From NCBI RefSeq assembly GCF_018332695.1, contig NZ_BOQN01000088.1, positions 59,038 to 123,037 of the forward strand: 64,000 bases of DNA, written 5' to 3'. The translations under genes were made by a program, and so were the position numbers. This document shows, piece by piece, positions 33,597 to 41,846 of the stretch. Within the stretch, counting starts at the first letter, position 1; each line of letters begins with the position of its first letter. Below the pieces are notes generated by a model. It made no database searches, was not told where the DNA came from, and was given only the letters and a program-made list of their open reading frames with translations. This DNA comes from Paractinoplanes toevensis (GTDB lineage: Bacteria; Actinomycetota; Actinomycetes; Mycobacteriales; Micromonosporaceae).

Positions 33597-34059
33597 TCCC
33601 AGCCCGGCGCCCACCATTGCCGAATCAAACCTCGGCCCGGTCGTGTCCGACTGGCTCAGCTGACCCTTCGACCTCCGCCACCGCTTGGCTCGCATTCTGC
33701 ACTTAGGCACACGCAAGCGCGCTCGCATGCCTTCTCGCCAATCGCTCGGCGGGAGTCTGCGGACAAAACTTCCTGCGGTGGATACGCGACTCAATAAATC
33801 TAGCGTCTTTCCGCTTCTGCCCGCCGAGTCGAATGTCCATTGCCGCGTCCTGGCGGTGACGATAACCTCGTCGTTTCTTTCCGAATAACTTTCCTATCCG
33901 CTGTGCAGCCTCGGGAGCGAAGAAGGTGCAAGCCTCGTCCAGTTCCGGATCAGTGCCGGGGGCTTAGGCAAAGGTTCTGCATATCTTTGTCTTCTCCGCA
34001 CGGGCGCACCTCCAGGTCACACTGCCTATAGCAGTACCGCACACGCGACCCGCGATGGT
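33597..34059. other. Gene-free stretch inside the defence island
   Basis: 463 bases between the ends of the convergent methyltransferase and helicase genes. Short open frames exist on both strands, but none has a ribosome site or familiar sequence. No strong hairpin or repeat was seen. It may be decayed DNA. Confidence 0.5.
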
Positions 34060-35889
34060 TTACGAGGCAATTTTCAGATGGGCGAGGAGCGCACGAACAT
34101 CAGCGGCATCCATGCCGCCGGATGAGATCATGTCTTCCTCCTGTAGGTCGCCAAGCTGGCGGACGGCTGGGTCATCGAGGATGCTGCCCATAAATTCCAA
34201 CTTTTCCTCCAAGCGGTAGGCAACGACCTCGTCCACTGTCCCGCGAGCGGCTAAGACGGTCACGCGGGTCTCCGTCTCCGGGGCGAGGCCGAGCCTATGG
34301 ATGCGATCGAGGCTCTGCAGGAACCGGCCGGCCATGAAGTCTCGATCGACATAAAGCGCGTCGTGGCATTCATGGTGCAGGCTGATCCCTTCCCCGAGGG
34401 TCGCCGGGTTTGAAATGAGCACCAGACAGTTCGGATCCTCCCGAAAGCGCCTGATCTGCTCGTCTCGGTCCGGCGTGCCGCCGTGGACGGTCGCCGGCTG
34501 AAACGGCTCAAGCAGCCGATCCAGTGTTGTGATGCTGCGCACGAAGGTCGTCCAGACCAAAGTCTTTCGCTTCTGCGCCGCATTATCGGCTACGATCTTG
34601 ACGGTTTCCTCGTACTTCGGCGAGAGCTCATACTGGGGAAGCTTTCTTAGGAGTGTGCCCAGCGAGTCGCTAGATGATGCTTCCAAAGGCGGCACCTGGT
34701 ATGCAAGCGGCTCGTAGCGCGTGGTTCCCTCGACGAGCAGTGCGGGACTGGTCGCTGCCATGAGCATTCTCAGCATTGCTTTACCCAATGCCTCAAGATC
34801 TCCAGATCTCGCGGTCGGGTTGCCCTTGAGGGCTTCATAGATCTCACGGTGCAGCGGAGGCAAGTCCACGTAGCGGATCCGTGTCGTGACAGGTGGGAGC
34901 CCAAGTTCGGCCTTGGTCGTCCGCGTGAACAGCGGCCGCAGCACCGAGCTCGCGTATGCAAGGTTGCCTCCGCCAACCGCATCGGCCACAACACGCTTGC
35001 CATGGCCAGGCCAAACAAACGACAAGAGGCTCTCAAGATCCCGTGCGCCGTTGGGGGCCGGCGTTCCGGTAAGGATGAGTCTTCTGTCGGCCAATGGGCC
35101 GAGGGCAAGGCAGGCGGCGCCGTAGGCGCCGCTCGATCCGAGCTTCATGCGGTGGGCTTCGTCGAGCACAATCATGGCGGGAGCCGCGCGAAGCCAGGCA
35201 GACAACGATGCTACTGAGCGTGCCAGCCGCTCGTAGTTAACAATGAGTACCTCGGCCCCTGGATCAGCAGTCGTGCCCATGACCAAGGTTCTAAGGGGAT
35301 CTGCGAAACAGACTGCACTCTCAAAGTTCCATGCCTCGTAGGCGGACTTCGGGCAGATCACAAGCAGCCGCTGGGCCTCACTACGCTCCCGCATTGCACT
35401 GAACAGCGCGAGGGCAACGCGCGTTTTGCCGGCACCGGGAACGCTGAAGTTTGCGCCGTGGCGCAATGCGAGCAGCCGTGCGATGTCGCGGCGTTGGAAG
35501 GCGGTCAGCTCGCCAGTCCAGCCCGGTCCCAGGAGAACAGATACCTCGCCGTCGGTGACCGGCGCCGGTCCAGCCAACTGCCCTGCGCCTGCGAGTTGCT
35601 GCTGGGCCGTCTCAGCGTCGTCGAGAACACCGGACACGAGACCCGCGAGCGATTCCTCCCACTCCACCCGATCGTCGGTCCAGGACACAAGCTCGCCAAC
35701 GCCAGCAAGAAAGTCGTCCAGGTCGACCTCTGCGGTCAGCGGCCCGGTCTGACCACCGGGAGCGATCCGTCCAATCAGCGCCGCAAACTCCTCGCGAAAG
35801 ACACTCTTCGTGCGCAATACGACCCTAGTACGCGTGACATCAAACGAGAGCTGCAGCGACGACTCAGGAGCATTTGGCGTTGAAGTCAT
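34060..35889 (-). CDS. SNF2-type superfamily 2 helicase/translocase
   Basis: 609 residues. The first 130 residues are specific to this protein. The motor follows: LTAFQRRDIARLLALRHGANFSVPGAGKTRVAL (Q-like motif and Walker A GAGKT), LLVICPKSAYEAW (Ia), VLIVNYERL, IVLDEAHRMK (DEAH box), LILTGTPAPNGARDLESLLSF (III), TLVWTTFVRSI (IV), LVLISNPATLGEGISLHHECHDALYVDRDF (V) and QSLDRIHRLGL (VI). This is the SNF2/RapA pattern of dsDNA translocases. Its start overlaps the ParB-like stop by one base (TAATG), so the two are made together. It probably moves on DNA for the restriction or repair activity of the island. Confidence 0.88.
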   Translation of the reverse strand: MTSTPNAPESSLQLSFDVTRTRVVLRTKSVFREEFAALIGRIAPGGQTGPLTAEVDLDDFLAGVGELVSWTDDRVEWEESLAGLVSGVLDDAETAQQQLAGAGQLAGPAPVTDGEVSVLLGPGWTGELTAFQRRDIARLLALRHGANFSVPGAGKTRVALALFSAMRERSEAQRLLVICPKSAYEAWNFESAVCFADPLRTLVMGTTADPGAEVLIVNYERLARSVASLSAWLRAAPAMIVLDEAHRMKLGSSGAYGAACLALGPLADRRLILTGTPAPNGARDLESLLSFVWPGHGKRVVADAVGGGNLAYASSVLRPLFTRTTKAELGLPPVTTRIRYVDLPPLHREIYEALKGNPTARSGDLEALGKAMLRMLMAATSPALLVEGTTRYEPLAYQVPPLEASSSDSLGTLLRKLPQYELSPKYEETVKIVADNAAQKRKTLVWTTFVRSITTLDRLLEPFQPATVHGGTPDRDEQIRRFREDPNCLVLISNPATLGEGISLHHECHDALYVDRDFMAGRFLQSLDRIHRLGLAPETETRVTVLAARGTVDEVVAYRLEEKLEFMGSILDDPAVRQLGDLQEEDMISSGGMDAADVRALLAHLKIAS

Positions 35890-37289
35890 TATTCCGCCAC
35901 CGCCGCGTTAAGCCACGTGAGTCCTTCACCTGGAAGCTCGATCGATTTGCTGGCTTCAATAGCCACTCGCCCGAGGAGGCCTCGAAGCTTGACCAACGCA
36001 TCGTCGAATGCTTCCTGGTCCAGGCTGGAATTGCCGCGCGCCATAACTAGATCTGTGACGCATTGCTCAAGATCCTTACAGGCATCGACTACACGCTCGG
36101 GTGCGGCCTGCCGCTTCTTGCGCATCCGGAAGTCCTTGCCGGCGAACTCGATGGCCTCGTCAAAGGCGTTCAGCAGGTTCTGCTTCGCTTTTGAGGCGTC
36201 AGCGAGCTGACTTGGCTCCGCTTTCTCGCCGGCGACCTCCACTGCTTTCAACCTCAGTACTGCATCGGTCAGCGCCCGAGCGGTGGCGACCTGCGGCGCG
36301 GCCGCCGGCGCCGGCCGGTTGAGCCCAGGGATGACCTTCGTAGTCGGCGCCTGCGGCGCCGACTTAAAGTCTTCGGGAAGGCGCTGGTCAAGGAAGCGGG
36401 CCTGGAAGTCTGAACCGATGTAGCGGACGTCCGTCTTGGCAAAGTCAAGCGTGATGGCCGCAAGGCGAGCCTCTTTGAGCAGGTCTGCTTTTTCCTTGCT
36501 CCGCTCTCCTTTGACGGTTCGGTAGAGCTCGAAAAGCTTCTCCTGCGCGTTCTCAAAGTCCATCAAACGCAGAGCGAACGCACCGTTCTTGCTGCGGCGT
36601 ACCAAATCCTGAAGATTATTGAGGATCCAGACGTCACGCTCAAGAGCCGGCGTGGTCGTGTGGAAGGCACGGGCGATGTCGGGGAGCCCACGACCCAGCG
36701 TCATCTGCTCCTCGAGGGCGAGGAGGTGGTTGATGTACGAATAATCACGTCGGTGATCTTGGCGGAGCTGAAGAGTCAGCTCGACCGCGTGAATGTCGTC
36801 CCACGTACACGAAGTCGGCAGCACGCCAACCCGGATAGTGAGCGAACCCAGCTCTTTCAGGGCTGCTCGGCGAGTGTTCCCGTTAACCAGAATTCCATCG
36901 CGAGTGATCAGACCCGGCTCGAGCTGCTTGTAGTCGCGGAGACTGTCCTTAAGCTCATCAAACCGCGGATCGCGCCGGGACGGATCGGCCGGCTGTGTAG
37001 ACAGGAGGTAGTGCAGATACTCCTGACTCTCATCACTCCAGGGGTTGGCGCTCAGCGCCTCATCCTTGCTGAGGTCGTGGCTGCGCTGCGCGCGGATGCG
37101 GTGGGTTCCCGGATTGTAGAAGAGCTGCACGACCGGCATGTCGATCACTTGAACGTTGACCGGCTGACCGCGGAACTCAACCTTGATTGTCTCGGGTACC
37201 CCTGCTGAGCCATTTGCCTCTGCGAGCCGCTGCTCAACCAGCTCACGGATTGCAACGGAGCCGGGCGGAACACCAAAGTCAGTCGTCAT
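35889..37289 (-). CDS. ParB-like N-domain protein
   Basis: 466 residues; GAGG lies eight bases before the ATG at 37289. The region at about residues 45-180 is ParB/sulfiredoxin-like: MPVVQLFYNPGTHRIRAQRSH, then RFDELKDSLRDYKQLEPGLITRDGILVNGNTRRAALKELG, where NGNTRRAAL matches the ParB GERRxRA/GNTR box used for CTP binding or hydrolysis. A helical segment with SYINHLLALEEQMTLGRGLPDIARAFHTT resembles the DNA-binding helix-turn-helix. The last 150 residues are helical. It is not a plasmid partition gene, as no ParA is near. It lies between the HNH-like gene and the helicase. Confidence 0.75.
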   Translation of the reverse strand: MTTDFGVPPGSVAIRELVEQRLAEANGSAGVPETIKVEFRGQPVNVQVIDMPVVQLFYNPGTHRIRAQRSHDLSKDEALSANPWSDESQEYLHYLLSTQPADPSRRDPRFDELKDSLRDYKQLEPGLITRDGILVNGNTRRAALKELGSLTIRVGVLPTSCTWDDIHAVELTLQLRQDHRRDYSYINHLLALEEQMTLGRGLPDIARAFHTTTPALERDVWILNNLQDLVRRSKNGAFALRLMDFENAQEKLFELYRTVKGERSKEKADLLKEARLAAITLDFAKTDVRYIGSDFQARFLDQRLPEDFKSAPQAPTTKVIPGLNRPAPAAAPQVATARALTDAVLRLKAVEVAGEKAEPSQLADASKAKQNLLNAFDEAIEFAGKDFRMRKKRQAAPERVVDACKDLEQCVTDLVMARGNSSLDQEAFDDALVKLRGLLGRVAIEASKSIELPGEGLTWLNAAVAE

Positions 37290-37355
37290 TGCATACCTCA
37301 GTCTTCAAGTCCTGGGCAACGAAACCCATCGGCGGAGCGAGCACTGCGGGGATAA

Positions 37356-38033
37356 TCAGGCCAGCGCCTCACGGACCGACTCGCGCGCCTCCTGAGGCAA
37401 CGTACGGTAGTCAGCCCAGATCTGCTCAACAGCGCTGAACGTCCGCGAGTCCCGGTCGACCCACCCGGCGAGCATCCGCTTCTCTATCATCGGCAGTTTT
37501 CCGATCCTCGAGAGCAGGTCCCCTAGATTTGCGGCCTGATTACGACCACCACCCACCCTGCAACGGTTGCACTCAACGACCAACCTCACCTCATGCCGGC
37601 CATCCTCCATGCGGACCTTCCGCCGAGCAACGTCGAGCTGCGAAGTCATCTCCGTCCCCGGGTACTTGTCACCCGGTCCGATGCCGCAACTACGACAGAG
37701 ATAACCGTCACGGGCGAGAATTTCCCGGCGCTGGTTGGAGGTGATTGTGGCTGCACCGCTGCGGGTGGCTTTGCCCGGCTCCCAGACCGGGATACCTCGC
37801 TGAGCGAACCGCTGTTCGTTCGGATCCAAGCCGATGTCCTCGCGATTGGTATCGATCTTCCAGCCGAAGTCGCGCAGGTCACGCATGCGCCGGTCGATCT
37901 GCGCCACATCCGGGAAAGCATCCCGCAGCTGGCCCTTGGTGAAGGTGTTACCTTCGCCAACCTCCTGCACCAGCCAGAGCGCAGCACGCTTCATCGTGCC
38001 TAGGCCTTCATCGGTCCAAGTAGGGATACTCAT
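37356..38033 (-). CDS. HNH-like zinc-finger protein, first gene of the helicase operon
   Basis: 225 residues. The first 80 residues contain a winged-helix-like segment (FTKGQLRDAFPDVAQIDRRMRDLRDFGWKI). The HNH-type region is at about 95-170: RREILARDGYLCRSCG, then MTSQLDVARRKVR, then LVVECNRCRVGGGRNQAANLGDLL. The two zinc CxxC knuckles are there, but the histidine that usually follows the hydrophobic strand (as in DHIxP) is replaced by VARRK. It could be a variant nuclease or only a DNA-binding finger. It starts the minus-strand operon HNH-like, ParB-like, SNF2; 66 bases separate it from the second gene. Confidence 0.7.
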   Translation of the reverse strand: MSIPTWTDEGLGTMKRAALWLVQEVGEGNTFTKGQLRDAFPDVAQIDRRMRDLRDFGWKIDTNREDIGLDPNEQRFAQRGIPVWEPGKATRSGAATITSNQRREILARDGYLCRSCGIGPGDKYPGTEMTSQLDVARRKVRMEDGRHEVRLVVECNRCRVGGGRNQAANLGDLLSRIGKLPMIEKRMLAGWVDRDSRTFSAVEQIWADYRTLPQEARESVREALA

Positions 38034-38329
38034 GGGAACAGCCTCACCCTTAGTCGTTTACGGAGAACATGCCACTACCGAGACGGAGATCCGGTCAGGT
38101 CCGGCCGAATGCCACCGGCGGGTCGCATCAGGAACCGCCCGGCTCAGTTGCCACCAATCTCGTCCATCTGAGTTCTCAAGGGAAGCCTTCTGCGTCCCGA
38201 ATAGATGTCTCCAAAAATGGGACAGGGGGGGACCGGCAACATGAACAAGGGCGGGGCAGAATGCACTGTCGCGACAGGGAGGCCGACAGGCCGCACCGGC
38301 GAACCCGGTCACCTCAAAGGAGCTGCAAC
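38034..38329. promoter_or_regulatory. Divergent promoter region of the island
   Basis: About 300 bases between the leftward HNH-like operon and the rightward regulator/NaeI operon. Both promoters must lie here. I could not pick out a convincing -35/-10 pair or palindrome. An upstream extension of the regulator frame is open but lacks protein-like sequence. Confidence 0.4.
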
Positions 38330-39079
38330 TTGGCCACAACAGGACACAAGGGGAACATCGACCATCCAACCAATGCGCAGCGCGAACTCACCGATGCGTT
38401 ACGTATCTGCATCAGCGCGTTAACCCATGCCGGGATGTCCCAAAATGCTGTCGCCAAGAGCCTCCACATGTCGAGCTCAGCGCTCTCCTATCTCATCACT
38501 GGCAAGCGCAAGCGGCCTACCCGGAAAATCCTGGAGTCCCTGCACCAGTTGGTGAGTCTGCGGGCACCCAACAGCGCACTGCCGTTGCCCACTCTCGCCG
38601 ACCTGTTGCTCCTGCTTGACCGGGTATTGTACGAACTTCAGCAGTCCCAGCCGTGTAAAGCCTGTGGCAGACCTTGGGATTCCAAAGCTTTACCCACCCG
38701 GCCGTCCGTCTCCACCGTTGAGGAGTCCAACCCCGGCCGTGCTCCATCAGAGAATCTCGCCTTGCCGGTCGACCAGATAGACGGGGACCGGCAAGGCGCA
38801 TGGGAGGATCTGGCAGACCTGCAGTGGCGCCTGTCGGCCGACGAACTCGGCGACGCCGCCGGCATCCTGCGGCACGTCGGGCAAGATTGTGAGCCTACTG
38901 AGACTGCTATCGCCATCGCCACATGTGTGCGGGAGGGGCTCGGCGACGCAGCAAAGACGATCATGACTTACGCGGCACAACGAGTCGATGAAGAAATCAT
39001 AGTGATGGTACGTGCTCTGCTGGTCGGCGGCGACGCCACGGCGGCAGAAGAACTTGTCACGCTTAGGCTGGAGAGATAG
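38330..39079 (+). CDS. Helix-turn-helix regulator coupled to the restriction gene
   Basis: 249 residues from a TTG at 38330 that follows AAAGGAG at the right distance. Residues about 15-65 are an XRE-like helix-turn-helix (LRICISALTHAGMSQNAVAKSLHMSSSALSYLITGKRKRPTRKILESLHQL). A possible zinc knuckle CKACGRPW sits near 105. The C-terminal half is helical (AWEDLADLQWRLSADELGDAAGILRHVG). Its stop overlaps the GTG of the restriction gene by one base. Position and coupling suggest a controller protein, but it is far longer than classic C proteins of about 80 residues. Confidence 0.72.
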   Translation: MATTGHKGNIDHPTNAQRELTDALRICISALTHAGMSQNAVAKSLHMSSSALSYLITGKRKRPTRKILESLHQLVSLRAPNSALPLPTLADLLLLLDRVLYELQQSQPCKACGRPWDSKALPTRPSVSTVEESNPGRAPSENLALPVDQIDGDRQGAWEDLADLQWRLSADELGDAAGILRHVGQDCEPTETAIAIATCVREGLGDAAKTIMTYAAQRVDEEIIVMVRALLVGGDATAAEELVTLRLER

Positions 39080-39969
39080 TGAGGGGTTCGGCTCCCGGTC
39101 CTGGCGATCTGTGCACCAACGTCCAGGGAGAAACGCATGTCTTGGAGCATCCGGCCGGAGATGATGAACTGCGAAGGGTGCTTGCAGTGATTCGGCGGCA
39201 GAACACGTTGCCTGCCCTCTTCGGCGCAGCGGTGCAATCCTCCGTAGACTATGTGCTTGATGGTGCGCGAACGGGACGCTTCGATCTTGCATCCCCGCGG
39301 GTAGATTCTGACGAACGCCGGACGGTCGGAACGAAGCTGCAGTATCACCTACTCGATGCGCTCGGGCTTCCCAAGCTCAGAGGACCGGACACTGTGATCG
39401 CCGGCGTCCCCGTCGACATCAAGGGCACGGTCGGCGAGAACTGGAGCATTCCCCGCGAGGGACAGTGCGAGCTGTGCATCCTTGTAAAGATCGATGTTCG
39501 CCGCGACACGCACAGTGCATGGCTTATGAGAACGCACCGCGCCTGGCTGCACGGCGGCCAGGGAAACCGTGACCAGAAGCGAGGCGTCATCGCGGAGGCC
39601 CTGAGGCTGTACGCTGTGTCGCTCTACCCTGAAGCGCCCCTAATGAGGAATCCACTTCGATTGTTGGACGACGAGGGACTCGCAGCAGTTTTCGATCCCA
39701 ATGCCGGACTCGTCACGCGTTTGACTGAATTATTTACTCGATTGCCTAACGTCGTCTTTCCTCGGCATGTGATCGAGACGGTGGGCTTTCAGCGTGACGA
39801 TCCGCTTCGCCGTGCACGACAGGCGAAGGAGCGAGTTCGAGCATGCGGCCTTGATCTGCTCGTCGAAACCTGGGTCGAGGACCGCGACAGGGCAACCCGC
39901 CTCGGTTTCCAACTCCCTAAAGGCGGTTGGGTCGCTGTGCCATTCGATCAGGCGCCTCTAGCCGATTAG
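39079..39969 (+). CDS. NaeI-family type II restriction endonuclease
   Basis: 296 residues from the GTG at 39079, with GGAGAG just before it. The match to NaeI, compared from memory, covers the catalytic domain: VLDGARTGRFDL (NaeI LYDGQRTGRWNF), RRTVGTKLQYHLLDAL (THMGTLVEINLHREF), DTVIAGVPVDIKGT (DYEIAGVQVDCKFS) and QCELCILVKID (GHICLVIWAS). D104, D113 and K115 line up with NaeI Asp86, Asp95 and Lys97. The position of Glu70 holds Gln88. NaeI is a type IIE enzyme that binds two GCCGGC sites. The protein is slightly shorter than NaeI, but the C-terminal DNA-binding part is there. The partner methylase is 5.5 kb away at 32358. Confidence 0.85.
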   Translation: MRGSAPGPGDLCTNVQGETHVLEHPAGDDELRRVLAVIRRQNTLPALFGAAVQSSVDYVLDGARTGRFDLASPRVDSDERRTVGTKLQYHLLDALGLPKLRGPDTVIAGVPVDIKGTVGENWSIPREGQCELCILVKIDVRRDTHSAWLMRTHRAWLHGGQGNRDQKRGVIAEALRLYAVSLYPEAPLMRNPLRLLDDEGLAAVFDPNAGLVTRLTELFTRLPNVVFPRHVIETVGFQRDDPLRRARQAKERVRACGLDLLVETWVEDRDRATRLGFQLPKGGWVAVPFDQAPLAD

Positions 39970-39995
39970 GTCGGCAGATCGCATGACTTGTCGCT

Positions 39996-40017
39996 GAGGC
40001 CGCAGCCAATCGGCCTC
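39996..40017. terminator. Weak hairpin at the island end
   Basis: GAGGCCG at 39996-40002 pairs with CGGCCTC at 40011-40017 around an 8-nt loop between the convergent NaeI-like and XRE genes. Confidence 0.4.
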
Positions 40018-40045
40018 GGCAAGCAAGCCGTGACGGGCTGGTATC

Positions 40046-40498
40046 TCAGCGGCGTGCGGCCGTTAGTCGGCCACTGCTTTGGAAGCTACGGTACCTTCCA
40101 TGACCGCCGCGGAGTGGAAACGAGCCAGCAAGTGGACCGTTCGCGGATAGCGGGTCACCGATGACTCGCGGCGCGCGGCTGCTGAAGGACTCTCTGCGCA
40201 ACTCCCGCGCGTCAACCGAAGCGGCGTCCACCTTGCGCGGTGCAGCAGCGACGTGCGCCAGTCGGTCGGCGGTGCCCTTCGTGCCCGACAATCGGGCGGC
40301 CGCCGCCAGCGCGCCGGCGGCTCCGAGCAGATCATCCAGCTGCAGCGCAGTGGCTTGGTCGGGGATCTTCCTACCGTTCTCCCACTCGGAGATCACCGAC
40401 TTCGAGTGGTGGGACAGCCGGGCGAGCTCGCGCACCGAGAGTCCGCGCTTGGTGCGAGGTCGGCGGAGTGCGTCGCCGAAGAAGGCCGGCTCGTTCAT
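40046..40498 (-). CDS. Short XRE-family regulator, probably truncated
   Basis: 150 residues, ATG at 40498 with GGGAG two bases before it. Residues 6-60 are a good XRE helix-turn-helix (FFGDALRRPRTKRGLSVRELARLSHHSKSVISEWENGRK). In actinobacteria this head is normally followed by about 300 residues of TPR-like repeats. Here the sequence soon becomes Arg/Ser-rich with no repeats, so the gene looks like a remnant of a longer regulator, perhaps cut when the neighbouring island arrived. It may still bind DNA. A 14-bp inverted repeat lies directly upstream. Confidence 0.6.
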   Translation of the reverse strand: MNEPAFFGDALRRPRTKRGLSVRELARLSHHSKSVISEWENGRKIPDQATALQLDDLLGAAGALAAAARLSGTKGTADRLAHVAAAPRKVDAASVDARELRRESFSSRAPRVIGDPLSANGPLAGSFPLRGGHGRYRSFQSSGRLTAARR

Positions 40499-40514
40499 GG
40501 CTCCCTGCTTGCGG

Positions 40515-40560
40515 TCAGGGGTAGCGAGCCGGTCCGAAAACTCGAGCTCGCTACCCCTGA
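40515..40560. repeat. 14-bp perfect inverted repeat upstream of the XRE gene
   Basis: TCAGGGGTAGCGAG at 40515-40528 is repeated in inverse at 40547-40560 with an 18-nt centre. It lies 17 bases before the XRE start and 39 bases after the end of the PQQ-like gene. It could be the regulator's own operator or the terminator of the PQQ-like gene; no T-tract follows. Confidence 0.6.
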
Positions 40561-40598
40561 AGTTACCCCGCGTAGGCGCCGCAGTGCTAGTCCCTCGC

Positions 40599-41726
40599 CT
40601 AGGGCGCGAAGCCAGACAAGACTCCCTGGTTCACGGTGTAAAGGCGGCCGCCGGTAGGGATCTGGTGGCCCGCCAGGAACTTGGACTGGGTGATCACGGC
40701 GCCCGAGGTGGGCGACAGGGCAGGGCCGCCCGTGTAGAGGAGACCGCCTGCGCGGATGGGCTGGGCGCCTTCGGCGGGCAGGCCGCGGGACCACAGAGAA
40801 CGGCCGCTGTTGATGTCCAGGGCCTCTGCCGTGTGGTCGTCCATCCGGTAAATGCGGCGGCCGTCGGTGGCCAGCAGCTCGGAAGCCTTGTTCGGGGCGG
40901 TCCACATCACGGCACCGGTGGCGGCCTTGATCGCGGACATCGCGGCTCCGTTGGTGACCAGGAAGCGGTCGGCGGCCGGGGTTGCTGCCTTTGCCTGCCA
41001 CAGCGCCGGCTTTGTCCAGAGCGCAGCGCCCGTCGTGACCGACAGGGCCGACGTGGTGTTGCCCTTGTTGACCAGCACGTAGCCATTGGCCGAGACGCTC
41101 GAGCCCTCGTAGTCGACCTTCTTCCAGGCCTGCTTGCCGTCTGACACCCGGTAGGCGACCACGGCCTTCTCATCCGACGGAGACTCGCCGGAGACGACGA
41201 TCATGCCCTTATCGACCACCACCGTGTAGATGGGCATGTCGGATTCCACCCGCCAGCGGACCTTGCCCGTTGCCAGGTCCAGGGCCACCAGGCGGCCGTC
41301 CGGGTCACTGTTCGAGTTGCAGTCGCCGTTGGTGGCGATCACCGTGTTGCCCGAGGCTGCCAGCACCGCCGTGTCCGAGTCGCCCGGGTCTTCCCAGCTG
41401 AAACGCCACGCCGGAGCGCCCGTCAGTGCCTGGAACGCCGAAATCCCCAGCTGGTCGGTGGCTACCACGCGCCCGCCGGCGACCATCGGGGCGCCGAAGC
41501 CGCCGCACGAGCCGTCGTGCTTGCGCAGGGCTACCGACCACTTCTTGGTCAGCTTGGCGATCGTGCTTGCGTTGATGACCGACTCGCCGGGGTTGTAGTA
41601 GCTGTCCTCGGCGTCGTAGCCGGGGTGGTCCCAGCCTGCGGGGGCGGCTGAGGTCGGACCGCCCGAAAGGCCGAAGACAACGGCAACGGCAACGGCGAAA
41701 GGCAAGGTACGGCGTAAAGCGGTCAC
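40599..41726 (-). CDS. Secreted PQQ-like beta-propeller protein
   Basis: 375 residues from the GTG at 41726 (an in-frame start at 41759 adds 11 residues). A signal peptide (about 1-28, ending SAA/PAGW) is followed by PQQ-enzyme-type repeats: ISAFQALTGAPAWRF, LVALDLATGKVRWRV, VVAYRVSDGKQAWKKV, ALSVTTGAALW, MSAIKAATGAVMWTAP and ALDINSGRSLWSRG. The repeats fold as a propeller. The calcium- and PQQ-binding residues of dehydrogenases are not recognisable, so it is probably a structural or binding protein. A hairpin separates it from the upstream operon. Confidence 0.75.
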   Translation of the reverse strand: MTALRRTLPFAVAVAVVFGLSGGPTSAAPAGWDHPGYDAEDSYYNPGESVINASTIAKLTKKWSVALRKHDGSCGGFGAPMVAGGRVVATDQLGISAFQALTGAPAWRFSWEDPGDSDTAVLAASGNTVIATNGDCNSNSDPDGRLVALDLATGKVRWRVESDMPIYTVVVDKGMIVVSGESPSDEKAVVAYRVSDGKQAWKKVDYEGSSVSANGYVLVNKGNTTSALSVTTGAALWTKPALWQAKAATPAADRFLVTNGAAMSAIKAATGAVMWTAPNKASELLATDGRRIYRMDDHTAEALDINSGRSLWSRGLPAEGAQPIRAGGLLYTGGPALSPTSGAVITQSKFLAGHQIPTGGRLYTVNQGVLSGFAP

Positions 41727-41807
41727 AGCGCAGCCCCCGGAATGTGGTGATTTGCGCACGTAACTTATGCACGCCGACCGGGCGGACGGTGGCGAAACGC
41801 CGAAAGA

Positions 41808-41831
41808 GGTGGCCCAGCGGACGGGGCCACC
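41808..41831 (-). terminator. Terminator of the LPMO/DUF305 operon
   Basis: GGTGGCCC at 41808-41815 pairs with GGGCCACC at 41824-41831 around an 8-nt loop, just after the DUF305 stop on the minus strand. Confidence 0.65.
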
Positions 41832-41846
41832 CCTCCAACGAAGGAA

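Noticed and set aside
33597..34059. Small frames in the gap between the methylase and the helicase
   Set aside because: No start signals, motifs or consistent codon pattern. Listed only as a gene-free stretch.
35889..37289. The ParB-like gene as part of a plasmid partition system
   Set aside because: There is no ParA, replication gene or iteron nearby, and it is coupled to an SNF2 helicase gene.
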